Notes under the pieces: generated by a model
The model's database searches: none
The model's input: only the letters and a program-made list of their open reading frames with translations
Told to the model about the DNA's origin: nothing
Assembly: GCF_009296185.1 (NCBI RefSeq)
Contig: NZ_WBJR01000001.1
Coordinates: forward strand, 832,082 to 896,081
Direction: 5' to 3'
Length of the DNA: 64,000 nt
Source of the DNA: Hydrogenovibrio sp. JE_KL2
GTDB lineage: Bacteria; Pseudomonadota; Gammaproteobacteria; Thiomicrospirales; Thiomicrospiraceae
Program-made: the position numbers and the translations under genes
Shown: positions 56,885 through 64,000 of the stretch, piece after piece
How the letters are laid out: every line of letters begins with the position of its first letter
How positions within the stretch are numbered: position 1 is the first letter of the stretch

Positions 56885-58270
56885 TTACATGACTTCCAAA
56901 CCTTGTTCTTTGAATCTCGCCAACTTGTATCTAAGCGTTCTAGGACTGATATTCAAAGCCTCTGCCGTTTTTTGCCTATGACCACCATTGGCTTTAAGCG
57001 TTTCTAAAATCAGTTGCACTTCTCGCTCTTTCAAATCCATAGACATCGGCTCTGACTCTGACAGTTCGTCCATTTCGGGCTCTTCTTGTACAGACGCTGT
57101 TTTTGGAGCTTCATAGACCTCCGCCGGGGCAGTCGGCGCATATCTAGGAACATCATCCAATAGAATATCGTTCTCATGAATGGTGTTACCAGACATCACT
57201 ACCAGAGCGCGCTGAATAACGTTATCCAGCTCACGGATATTGCCCGGCCACGGATACTGTAAAAGTGCTTTCATAGCCGGTGCGGACATCATGGGTTCAA
57301 CGCGATTATTGCCACAATGTCTTTGCAGCAGCCTTTCAGCAATCGCGGCTATGTCTTTAGGACGCTCTTTCAACGAAGGCAATTTAATTGGGAATACATT
57401 GAGTCGATAAAAAAGGTCTTCGCGGAAATCGCCATTCATAATGGCTTTTTTCATGTCGATATTGGTGGCACTCAACACTCTGACATCTAAGTCCACAGAC
57501 TTCAATCCACCGATTCGTTCCACTTCCCTTTCTTGCAATACGCGCAACAACTTGGCTTGCAAATCGGCTTTCATTTCACCTATTTCATCAAGGAAAATCG
57601 TCCCGCCCTGCGCTTGCTCGAATTTCCCAGGCATGGATTTCAGTGCACCGGTAAAGGAACCTTTTTCATAACCAAACAGAGTGGCTTCCAACATATTTTC
57701 AGGAATGGCTGCGCAGTTAATGGCAATAAATGGCTGATCTTTTCTTTTGGAATTGTTGTGAATAAAGCGCGCCAGCACTTCTTTACCGGTACCGCTTTCT
57801 CCCGAAATCATGACACTGGCCTCACTGTCTGCGACCTTTTGTGCCATGGCCTTAAGCTGTATCATCGCAGGGTCAGCGGTTACAAAATCTTCAGTACTGG
57901 AAGCATCACGATAAAAGTAGGCTTTGGCTTTTTCGACAAGAATGTCGGCTTCAAATGGCTTCAAAATATAGTCGACGGCTCCGGATTTCATTGCTTCTAC
58001 CGCCTGTTCAACCGTGCCGTACGCGGTCATCAGCACAATCGGTAAATAGGGTTTGATCGCACGAATGCGTTTCATCAACTCATAACCGTCCATCGAACCA
58101 TCCATACGAATATCCGAGAACACCATCGCTATCTCATCATCCAAAGCGACTAGAGCATCCTGCGCAGAGCTCACCGCAACGACTTCAAATTTGTTCAGCT
58201 CAAGCGTATCAACGAGAGCCTCTTGAAGTTTGCTGTCATCTTCGACAATCAATATCTTTGCAATCGTCAT
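56885..58270 (-). CDS. flrC: Sigma-54-dependent response regulator FlrC/FleR
   Basis: Activator of class III flagellar genes. The 461 residues have a receiver with Asp53 (VFSDIRMDGS), an AAA+ domain with Walker A GESGTGKE at 156-163, the sigma-54 contact loop as GSFTGA (203-208; usually GAFTGA), [10 protein letters not shown], and a Fis-type HTH (GGHRQKTAEALNISPRTLRYK). It overlaps flrB by 4 bp. The likely target is the fliE promoter directly downstream. Confidence 0.95.
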   Translation of the reverse strand: MTIAKILIVEDDSKLQEALVDTLELNKFEVVAVSSAQDALVALDDEIAMVFSDIRMDGSMDGYELMKRIRAIKPYLPIVLMTAYGTVEQAVEAMKSGAVDYILKPFEADILVEKAKAYFYRDASSTEDFVTADPAMIQLKAMAQKVADSEASVMISGESGTGKEVLARFIHNNSKRKDQPFIAINCAAIPENMLEATLFGYEKGSFTGALKSMPGKFEQAQGGTIFLDEIGEMKADLQAKLLRVLQEREVERIGGLKSVDLDVRVLSATNIDMKKAIMNGDFREDLFYRLNVFPIKLPSLKERPKDIAAIAERLLQRHCGNNRVEPMMSAPAMKALLQYPWPGNIRELDNVIQRALVVMSGNTIHENDILLDDVPRYAPTAPAEVYEAPKTASVQEEPEMDELSESEPMSMDLKEREVQLILETLKANGGHRQKTAEALNISPRTLRYKLARFKEQGLEVM

Positions 58271-59457
58271 GCAGCCTCCTTCGTTTGAATCAGTGGCAGT
58301 CTAATACCAAATGTCGCCCCTTTTCCTTGAACGGACATCACCCATGCTTCACCGTCATGCGCCTCTGCCACTGCACGCACAACCGCCAACCCCAAACCGG
58401 TTCCCTGAGCACGACTGGTATAAAAAGGCTCAAAAACCTTATTCAATAATGTTTCGTCAATTCCGGGGCCACGATCCGAAACTCTAATATCCACCATTTC
58501 TCTTTGGCCCTCTGTTATTTTTCTAACATCCACTGTGATATTGGCATGCTTATGTACAACATCTATCGCATTTATCACCAAATTCTGCAAAGCTGTCAAG
58601 AGCGCATCCGTATCGCCAACCACATACAATTCTTCAGAAATTGTTCCAAAGCGTATTTCACTTTCTGACTGTTCTATTCGGCTTTCTACTGCGTGTTTAA
58701 CATTTTCAATCAATTCGGCAATCTGAATTTTTTTGTCATGAACACGCCCGCCTTTCGCATATTGCAACATGTCTTTTATCAAGTTTTCAAGGTGATGCAA
58801 GCTTTTCAAAGACTTGTCGACAAACTTTTGGCGTTTATCATCATCCAGTTCATCAGAATCCAACTGTGAGACATAAAGCAACGCTGAGGCTAAAGGCGTT
58901 CTGATTTGGTGTGCAAGTGAGGCTGCCATTTCCCCCATCGAACTCAAACGCTGGTAACGGCTGATATGCTGTTGCAAATTGCGCGCATCAGTCACATCTT
59001 GTATCAACAGAATCTTTCCGACCGGCTGCGTGGACTCCCCTTGAGTTTCCGAGAAGGTCAATAAAGACTCTGAAAGCTGGTAGGCCATACGGTTATGGGT
59101 TAATAATGTCCCGGCATCATCTTGCATCAAAAAAGCATTCCGAACCACAACATCCCATTGTCTACCAATCGCATCACGACCAAGTATGGCGATGGCTGCC
59201 GGATTAAGATCAATAATCTTTTGATCCAAATCCAAAACAATAACCCCAGCAGGTAAAAGGTTTAGAAGCTGCTCAAGGCGTTCACCAACCCTTTGTTTCT
59301 CTCGATCACTTTCCGCCAGTTTTGCCTGCAAATCTTCAACTTGATTCTGTAAAGACTCATAGGCTTGGGTCAATTGCGAAGACGTTTGATTAAACAGCTC
59401 AAAAGCTGCTTCTAATTCGGCTAACCGTTTTTGTTCGAGTTCTGTATTTTCAGACAC
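58267..59457 (-). CDS. flrB: Flagellar sensor histidine kinase FlrB/FleS
   Basis: Cytoplasmic kinase that phosphorylates FlrC. The 396 residues have an N-terminal coiled coil (10-60), a PAS domain (about 62-160, LLNLLPAGVIVLDLDQKIID), HisKA with His183 (SLAHQIRTPLASALLY) and an ATPase domain with NAIDVV, DRGPGID and GTGLGLAVV. No membrane helix is seen, as in its relatives. It lies between flrA and flrC. Confidence 0.95.
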   Translation of the reverse strand: MSENTELEQKRLAELEAAFELFNQTSSQLTQAYESLQNQVEDLQAKLAESDREKQRVGERLEQLLNLLPAGVIVLDLDQKIIDLNPAAIAILGRDAIGRQWDVVVRNAFLMQDDAGTLLTHNRMAYQLSESLLTFSETQGESTQPVGKILLIQDVTDARNLQQHISRYQRLSSMGEMAASLAHQIRTPLASALLYVSQLDSDELDDDKRQKFVDKSLKSLHHLENLIKDMLQYAKGGRVHDKKIQIAELIENVKHAVESRIEQSESEIRFGTISEELYVVGDTDALLTALQNLVINAIDVVHKHANITVDVRKITEGQREMVDIRVSDRGPGIDETLLNKVFEPFYTSRAQGTGLGLAVVRAVAEAHDGEAWVMSVQGKGATFGIRLPLIQTKEAA

Positions 59458-59472
59458 ACATGACTCTTAAGT

Positions 59473-60579
59473 TTAGAGGTTAAATTTGCGAATTTTTTCA
59501 ACCAACGTTGTTCTGTTGGTCTGCAAGAGTTTTGCTGCCTGCGAGACATTGCCATCTGTTTGCGCCAGCGCTCTTTGGATCAGTTGAACTTCCATTTCAA
59601 CCAAATAAGACTTTAAGTCCAAACCAGACTCTAAGTCAGGAATGCGACCTAATCCATTCCCGGAAGCAGCTTCATCAACCCCCGAAGACTCGGTGCTGCC
59701 GTTGGATTGATCAACATTAGACTCAGATTCGTCACCTACGGTAGCGGTGGCTTCATTTGGGGTAATTAGCGAAGTATCACTTACCCTAATCAGGGAGGCA
59801 TTGTCTTTCAACTCAACTTGGTACTTTTCAGGTAGGTCATCATAATCGACCGTGAGACCAGGAAACAGAATCGATAACCTTTCAGCAAGGTTGCCAAGCT
59901 CTCGAACATTTCCAGGCCAAGAGTAGTTTTGTAATGCAATCATCGCCCTTTCGGAAATGATTGGTATCTCTCGATTCATCCCTTTAATTTTCTGGAACAT
60001 GAACTCGAATAGGTCTGGGATGTCTTCTGGACGCTCTCGTAATGCAGGCATCTCAATAGGAAAAACATTCAAGCGGTAAAACAAATCTTCCCTAAACTTG
60101 CCTTCGGAAATATTGTCTTCCAAATTTCTGTGTGTAGCCGCGATGACGCGAACATCACACTCAAGGCTTCGTGTACCGCCTACCCGTTCATAAATACGTT
60201 CTTGCAACACTCGCAACAGCTTCACCTGCATCGGTAAAGGCATATCACCAATTTCATCCAGGAAAATCGTACCTTTCTCAGCCATTTCAAAACGCCCTTT
60301 TCGAGCAGTAATCGCACCGGTAAATGCGCCTTTTTCATGACCAAACAACTCGGACTCTAAAAGTTCGCCAGGGATAGCACCACAATTAATAGGGACAAAT
60401 GGCTTATCTGATCGAGCTGAAACCGTATGCAAAGATTGTGCGACGACTTCTTTACCTGTACCTGATTCACCGAGAATAAGAACTGTGGCATCTGTTTTCG
60501 CCACTTGAAGAATGAGTTTTTTGACTTTCTGCATGGCTGGCCCATTGCCAACCAAAGAGGTTAAAAGTTCTTGAGACAT
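59473..60579 (-). CDS. flrA: Sigma-54-dependent activator FlrA/FleQ-like, lacking the N-terminal domain
   Basis: Master regulator position of the polar flagellar hierarchy. At 368 residues it is about 120 shorter than FleQ/FlrA: it begins directly at the AAA+ domain ([20 protein letters not shown]), with Walker A GESGTGKE at 37-44 and GAFTGA at 84-89, and ends with a Fis-type HTH ([20 protein letters not shown]). A long acidic, Ser/Thr-rich linker (about 260-320) precedes the HTH. There is no room upstream for a lost domain. The c-di-GMP response via the FleQ domain may be altered. Confidence 0.92.
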   Translation of the reverse strand: MSQELLTSLVGNGPAMQKVKKLILQVAKTDATVLILGESGTGKEVVAQSLHTVSARSDKPFVPINCGAIPGELLESELFGHEKGAFTGAITARKGRFEMAEKGTIFLDEIGDMPLPMQVKLLRVLQERIYERVGGTRSLECDVRVIAATHRNLEDNISEGKFREDLFYRLNVFPIEMPALRERPEDIPDLFEFMFQKIKGMNREIPIISERAMIALQNYSWPGNVRELGNLAERLSILFPGLTVDYDDLPEKYQVELKDNASLIRVSDTSLITPNEATATVGDESESNVDQSNGSTESSGVDEAASGNGLGRIPDLESGLDLKSYLVEMEVQLIQRALAQTDGNVSQAAKLLQTNRTTLVEKIRKFNL

Positions 60580-60611
60580 CTAGTCGCCGTTCCGTTTTCG
60601 ACATTCCCTAC

Positions 60612-60640
60612 TTTATAGCGGTTTTTTCGCGGGTTGTCAA
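60612..60640 (-). promoter_or_regulatory. Sigma-70 promoter of flrA
   Basis: On the minus strand a perfect TTGACA (60635-60640) and TATAAA (60612-60617) are separated by exactly 17 bp, 33 bp upstream of the flrA ATG. This fits flrA as the top, sigma-70-driven gene of the hierarchy. Confidence 0.85.
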
Positions 60641-60690
60641 AAATTTGGCACGATTTTTAAATGAAAAGAATGATCTTAGAAACTTTAGGG

Positions 60691-60987
60691 TTATTTTAGG
60701 TAGCTATTCATTGCTTTTTGCTGCTGAATAACGCGTGAGAAATTGCTTTCTATTTCCGACATACGACTTTTGATAAGCCCTTGGATTTTATCGACGTCAC
60801 CAATCAACTCCACCAAAATATTTGCCAAAGCCTCGGCATCTTCTTGCGGAGTGATATCAACGAAACATTTGCCGATTTCTTCTTCCCAAACAGGATGAAG
60901 CGCAATGAACTCTTCCCATTCTTGATTTTCGGCATGCATAAGCATCAGCTTGGAGTGATGCAAGCACTGTATGACTTGACTATCCAC
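60691..60987 (-). CDS. fliT: Flagellar protein FliT-like export chaperone
   Basis: The 98-residue helical protein follows fliS, overlapping it by 8 bp. FliT proteins bind FliD in the cytosol and diverge fast; size, helix content and place after fliS support the call. A family label such as FlaI would also fit in Vibrio-type naming. Confidence 0.8.
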   Translation of the reverse strand: MDSQVIQCLHHSKLMLMHAENQEWEEFIALHPVWEEEIGKCFVDITPQEDAEALANILVELIGDVDKIQGLIKSRMSEIESNFSRVIQQQKAMNSYLK

Positions 60988-61432
60988 GACTGGCCTTCAT
61001 CTTTTTCAGGTTTTCCAGTTGATCTTTGGTTGCAGACTTCATGTTGTCCGGCATCAAATTCCAACTATCGCGTAAATTGCGAATCAAATCCATCACATCT
61101 GCCAATGCTTCTAAATCGTTTTTGAAACTGACATGCAACAGTTTTTGATTGATATAACCATAAAGTTCAGCGTAGTTATTGGCAACCTCTCCGCCGTTTT
61201 CCATATCAAGTCCACTGCGTAATGTACCAATGATAAGAATAGCGCGATTCAAATTATGTGCTTTGGACTCATAGTCTTTACGCTCTATAGCCCCTTTCGC
61301 ATTTGCCATGGTTTCAAGCGCGCCATCATATAACATTGAAACCAGTTTATGAGGAGACGCATTCTCTAAACCCGTTTCCAACGAAGTTTGTTGGTATTGG
61401 CTTAGAAACTTCTGTTTCATCAATGGATTCAT
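60980..61432 (-). CDS. fliS: Flagellar secretion chaperone FliS
   Basis: Flagellin chaperone. The 150-residue four-helix protein shows the family patterns YQQTSLETGLENASPHKLVSM and LYDGALETMANAKGAIERKD, then NLNRAILIIGTLRSGLDMEN. It lies 36 bp after fliD and overlaps fliT. Confidence 0.95.
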   Translation of the reverse strand: MNPLMKQKFLSQYQQTSLETGLENASPHKLVSMLYDGALETMANAKGAIERKDYESKAHNLNRAILIIGTLRSGLDMENGGEVANNYAELYGYINQKLLHVSFKNDLEALADVMDLIRNLRDSWNLMPDNMKSATKDQLENLKKMKASRG

Positions 61433-61468
61433 AATATTTCCCTTGGTTATTCTGGCTATTTACTTATT

Positions 61469-63523
61469 TTATTTTTTACTACCGCTACTTAACAAACTCG
61501 CCAATGAATTTGATAAAGACTGCTTAGTGTTATCCAACTGATTTAGAAGTGCTTGCAACGCACCAAACTGCGTTTGATAACGCGTCAAAATCTGATTATA
61601 ACGGTCGTCTACTTTCGTTTGTTGCTCTTTAATATTGTCCAATTTCTCTTGAATATTAGACAACCGTGTTCCAATCAACCCAGTTGAAGAATCTGTCATA
61701 TCAGCAAACAATTTAGTTAGCTTGTCTGCATAACCACGGTTGAAAGTAAGCGTGCCTCTTGCCCCAGTTTGAGAACCATCAACAGTAAACTCAAGCCCTT
61801 TCGGAGAACCTGCCAAGATACTGTTGATGGTAACATCTTGCCCTTTACCCAAGAAGGTGTAAAAAGTGCCGTTTTGTTCAAGTGAACCTTGAACATCTTG
61901 CCCCGTTACCTGAGAAGTTACAGCTAAACCGGTTACCCCTGAAGTTAACAGTGTTCCACTATCCAAAGACAGTGTTGACGTTGAACCATATTTGTCTGTA
62001 TTAATTGTGAACGCTTGAGTTGCTGAGTCGTACTGAACCGAAACACTACTACCACCTGACTTGACTGCCCCATCGTTATTGATAGCTGTCGCAATAGCCG
62101 TGGCCAAATCGTTTGGCGTGTAAGTACCCGCAGCCAATGTCAAAGTAGAAGAACTCGTTCCATCCACACTGACTTGCAACGTGTTGTTGGTGTTGTCGAT
62201 AGTAATGTTGCCGCCGCCTGTCGAACCACCAGTGATTGAGGCTTGTGCCGCAGCAACGTTTACCGTCAGGTTATAAGTACCTTCAACAGTATCTGTTGTT
62301 GAACCTTTATAGGTAACAAGATTATCTGTCGCATTCGCACTTGCAGCAAACAACTTACCAACAGCATCTGGACTAGTTGCCAATGCATCTGAAAGCTTGG
62401 CTTTATCTAAACTCAAGGTTCCATCAAGGTTAGACGTAATACCGATATCTGCCATCGATTGAATCGAACCGGACAAACCAGGAATAGAGTCAATCATTGC
62501 CTGGCGAATCTGGTTTTTGATATCTCTTAACGCTGGGTCACCTTTTAGCGCACCAGTCTGATCTCCTTGAACCGGATCTCCGTTCGCATCAGTAGGAGGC
62601 GCATCATAAGAGCCTAAGGTGCCAAGGATGTTGTCCAATGAATTGTAAAGGTCAACAAAATCCGAAATGTTTTGATCCAACTTACTGGTATCGGAAGAAA
62701 TCTGCAATGTTTTGGTCTGGCCAAGATCAGCCCCCTTCAAGTTCAAAGTGACACCATCAATGACACCTGCAATATTGTTTGATGCATTCGTAATGGTCAA
62801 ACCATTCAAGACAAAAGTTGCATCTTGTGCAGGCACAGTTTCATTCATATTGGCATTAACCAATTGAGACAGACCACTGGCATCGGTATTGTTACCGTCT
62901 GTATCACCTGAAACACCAATTGTAATTTGATTACTCGCCCCAGTTTGCGAAGAAGCAAATACAAGTTTATAGCCCGTTCCAACATTAATAACAGAAGCCG
63001 TTACACCAAGCCCTGCGGAGTTGACTGCGTCTCTAATCCCCGTCAGAGTGTCATTGGTTGAGTCAATCGTGATATTAGTGGTTGAACCACCAACCGTTAA
63101 GCTTAACGTTCCTTGACCAATTGCCGTATTCGCTGAAGAAAACGCCGTTTGCGTGGCAAGTGTTTGTGCAGTTGCCAAGTTCTGAACTTCAATCTGGTAG
63201 GTTGAGTTTGCAGGTGCGCCGGTTACCGTCGCATCTACTACGCTAGAATCAGAAGAGACAACTGATTTTTGCTGAAAATTTGAAAAGTCAGTTAATGCCG
63301 AAATTTGAGAAGAAAAACCCTGTAATGCTTGTTGCAAGGTGTCATAACCGTTTTTCTCGGTTGTATATTTGGTGTTTTCACTATCCAAATTCGCTCTTTG
63401 CGCTGCTACAGATGCGGTCGCCAACGTTTTTGACATAGTGGTTACGTCAAATTTGTTGAGCCCCAAAGAGTTTAATATACTTGCACCAAGTTCACTATTT
63501 GTTGGTGTAGTTGATGTGGTCAT
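61469..63523 (-). CDS. fliD: Flagellar filament cap protein FliD
   Basis: Capping protein that folds flagellin at the filament tip. The 684 residues are longer than the enterobacterial protein (about 470), because of an extended Thr/Ser/Gly-rich central part. The N-terminal region contains ALQGFSSQISALTDFSNFQQ, and the C-terminal region has the SLDKAKLSDALATSPDAVGK segment and a coiled-coil end (LDNIKEQQTKVDDRYNQILT). A sigma-28-like promoter lies upstream at 63614-63640. Confidence 0.94.
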   Translation of the reverse strand: MTTSTTPTNSELGASILNSLGLNKFDVTTMSKTLATASVAAQRANLDSENTKYTTEKNGYDTLQQALQGFSSQISALTDFSNFQQKSVVSSDSSVVDATVTGAPANSTYQIEVQNLATAQTLATQTAFSSANTAIGQGTLSLTVGGSTTNITIDSTNDTLTGIRDAVNSAGLGVTASVINVGTGYKLVFASSQTGASNQITIGVSGDTDGNNTDASGLSQLVNANMNETVPAQDATFVLNGLTITNASNNIAGVIDGVTLNLKGADLGQTKTLQISSDTSKLDQNISDFVDLYNSLDNILGTLGSYDAPPTDANGDPVQGDQTGALKGDPALRDIKNQIRQAMIDSIPGLSGSIQSMADIGITSNLDGTLSLDKAKLSDALATSPDAVGKLFAASANATDNLVTYKGSTTDTVEGTYNLTVNVAAAQASITGGSTGGGNITIDNTNNTLQVSVDGTSSSTLTLAAGTYTPNDLATAIATAINNDGAVKSGGSSVSVQYDSATQAFTINTDKYGSTSTLSLDSGTLLTSGVTGLAVTSQVTGQDVQGSLEQNGTFYTFLGKGQDVTINSILAGSPKGLEFTVDGSQTGARGTLTFNRGYADKLTKLFADMTDSSTGLIGTRLSNIQEKLDNIKEQQTKVDDRYNQILTRYQTQFGALQALLNQLDNTKQSLSNSLASLLSSGSKK

Positions 63524-63613
63524 AATTTTTCTCCAGTCTCAAAGCGTTCAAGTTTTACAACTTAACCGAGCTGTTCGTTGTTTTATGTTGTTTTATTATA
63601 GCTCTTGATGATT

Positions 63614-63640
63614 AAATCGGCCAACTGAGCAATAACTTTA
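63614..63640 (-). promoter_or_regulatory. Sigma-28 (FliA)-type promoter of fliD
   Basis: On the minus strand TAAA and GCCGATTT are separated by exactly 15 bp, matching the FliA consensus TAAA-N15-GCCGATAA except for the last two bases. It lies about 90 bp before the fliD ATG. Confidence 0.72.
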
Positions 63641-63710
63641 AACAAAGAAGAGACTTTTCAAGATTTATTCATAGTTAGAGAAAAGCCTCTAACAAATTAT
63701 GCGCCAACTT

Positions 63711-63745
63711 AAACAAAAAGCCCCTATCCGGGGCTTTTGTTTTTG
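63711..63745 (-). terminator. Terminator of the flagellin gene
   Basis: AAAAGCCCC and GGGGCTTTT form a 9-bp stem with a small loop; on the minus strand a T-run (TTTTTGTTT) follows. It lies directly after the flagellin stop codon at 63746, so flagellin and fliD are separate transcripts. Confidence 0.9.
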
Positions 63746-64000
63746 TTATTTCAACAGACTTAGAACGTTTTGTTGCGATTGGTTCGCTTGCGACAACATA
63801 CTCATACCTGCCTGTTGTAGGATCTGAGTTCTTGCCAAGTTCGCACTTTCTGTCGCAAAGTCTGCATCTTCAATTCGGCTTCTTGCCGCCATGATGTTTT
63901 CGTTTACGTTTTTCAAGTTCGATACGGTGTAGTCCAAACGGTTTTGTACCGCACCGTACTTCGCACGTGTCTTCGCAATTGATACCAACGCACCATCTAC
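63746..64000 (-). CDS. fliC: Flagellin, C-terminal part (runs off the window)
   Basis: The last 84 or so residues of a flagellin are visible; the gene continues past the right edge. The C-terminal D0/D1 helix is typical: [40 protein letters not shown] and the end [15 protein letters not shown]. The usual flaG gene is not between it and fliD. Confidence 0.95.
   Translation of the reverse strand, partial: VDGALVSIAKTRAKYGAVQNRLDYTVSNLKNVNENIMAARSRIEDADFATESANLARTQILQQAGMSMLSQANQSQQNVLSLLK

Noticed and set aside
60647..60664. TGGCACGATTTTTA near flrA as a sigma-54 promoter
   Set aside because: The -12 half lacks TTGC and the strand faces away from flrA; the sigma-70 promoter explains the region.
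63746..63988. Flagellin fragment starting at an internal TTG
   Set aside because: The frame stays open to the window edge, so it is the 3' part of a longer gene rather than a short gene.

Overview
The window is a gammaproteobacterial chromosome segment of moderate to low GC. It has no rRNA or tRNA genes, no CRISPR array and no prophage. Gene content and order (queA-tgt-yajC-secDF, a sulfide:quinone-oxidoreductase-like flavoprotein, a polar-type flagellar cluster with FlrABC regulators) best fit a motile sulfur-oxidising member of the Thiomicrospira/Hydrogenovibrio group. The genus is an inference from gene content, not a database result.

Layout. 0.1-7.6 kb (minus): prfC, then the queA-tgt-yajC-secD-secF queuosine/Sec-translocon operon. 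7.8-11.0 kb: two small membrane proteins, an FKBP-type isomerase, a membrane diguanylate cyclase and two small lipoproteins. 11.3-16.7 kb: SQR-like flavoprotein, a LuxR-type response regulator with a hybrid histidine kinase, and fumC. 16.8-22.9 kb: thioredoxin-like protein, CBS protein, 2-Cys peroxiredoxin, ispA, queD, a STAS protein, prepilin peptidase, a DUF3579-type protein and aroG. 22.9-29.9 kb (minus): glyA-nrdR-ribD-ribE-ribB(X)-ribH-nusB-thiL, the classic riboflavin cluster. 30.1-36.7 kb: ettA, a small MITE, a PAS/degenerate-GGDEF protein, fur, bamE, rnfH, ratA, smpB, ssrA (tmRNA) and an EAL phosphodiesterase. 36.8-41.7 kb: a minimal ethanolamine locus (permease, eutC, eutB, and divergent eutR). 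41.7-43.9 kb: an MFS transporter fused to a USP-like domain and broken by two frameshifts, with a divergent marR. 44.0-64.0 kb (minus): flagellar cluster fliC(partial)-fliD-fliS-fliT-flrA-flrB-flrC-fliE-F-G-H-I-J-K-mcp-motA-motB-fliL-M-N.

The flagellar cluster shows a readable promoter hierarchy: a sigma-70 promoter with a perfect TTGACA box before flrA, a sigma-54 site before fliE, and a sigma-28-like site before fliD. Three c-di-GMP proteins (one intact cyclase, one degenerate GGDEF protein, one intact EAL protein) are spread over the left half.

The least explained element is a 19-nt dispersed repeat, consensus CCCCAACCTGGCAGATTTT. It occurs singly between genes, twice as inverted pairs that make strong hairpins, in the inferred leader of ssrA, and inside the coding regions of ispA and ribD. 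Other points: an intact 263-bp MITE with a TTAG target duplication, an apparently leaderless smpB, an FlrA that starts directly at its AAA+ domain, and a RibBA-like protein whose GTP cyclohydrolase II half has lost its zinc and catalytic motifs. No wholly new multi-gene system was recognised. Bases 1-112 hold nothing I can identify.
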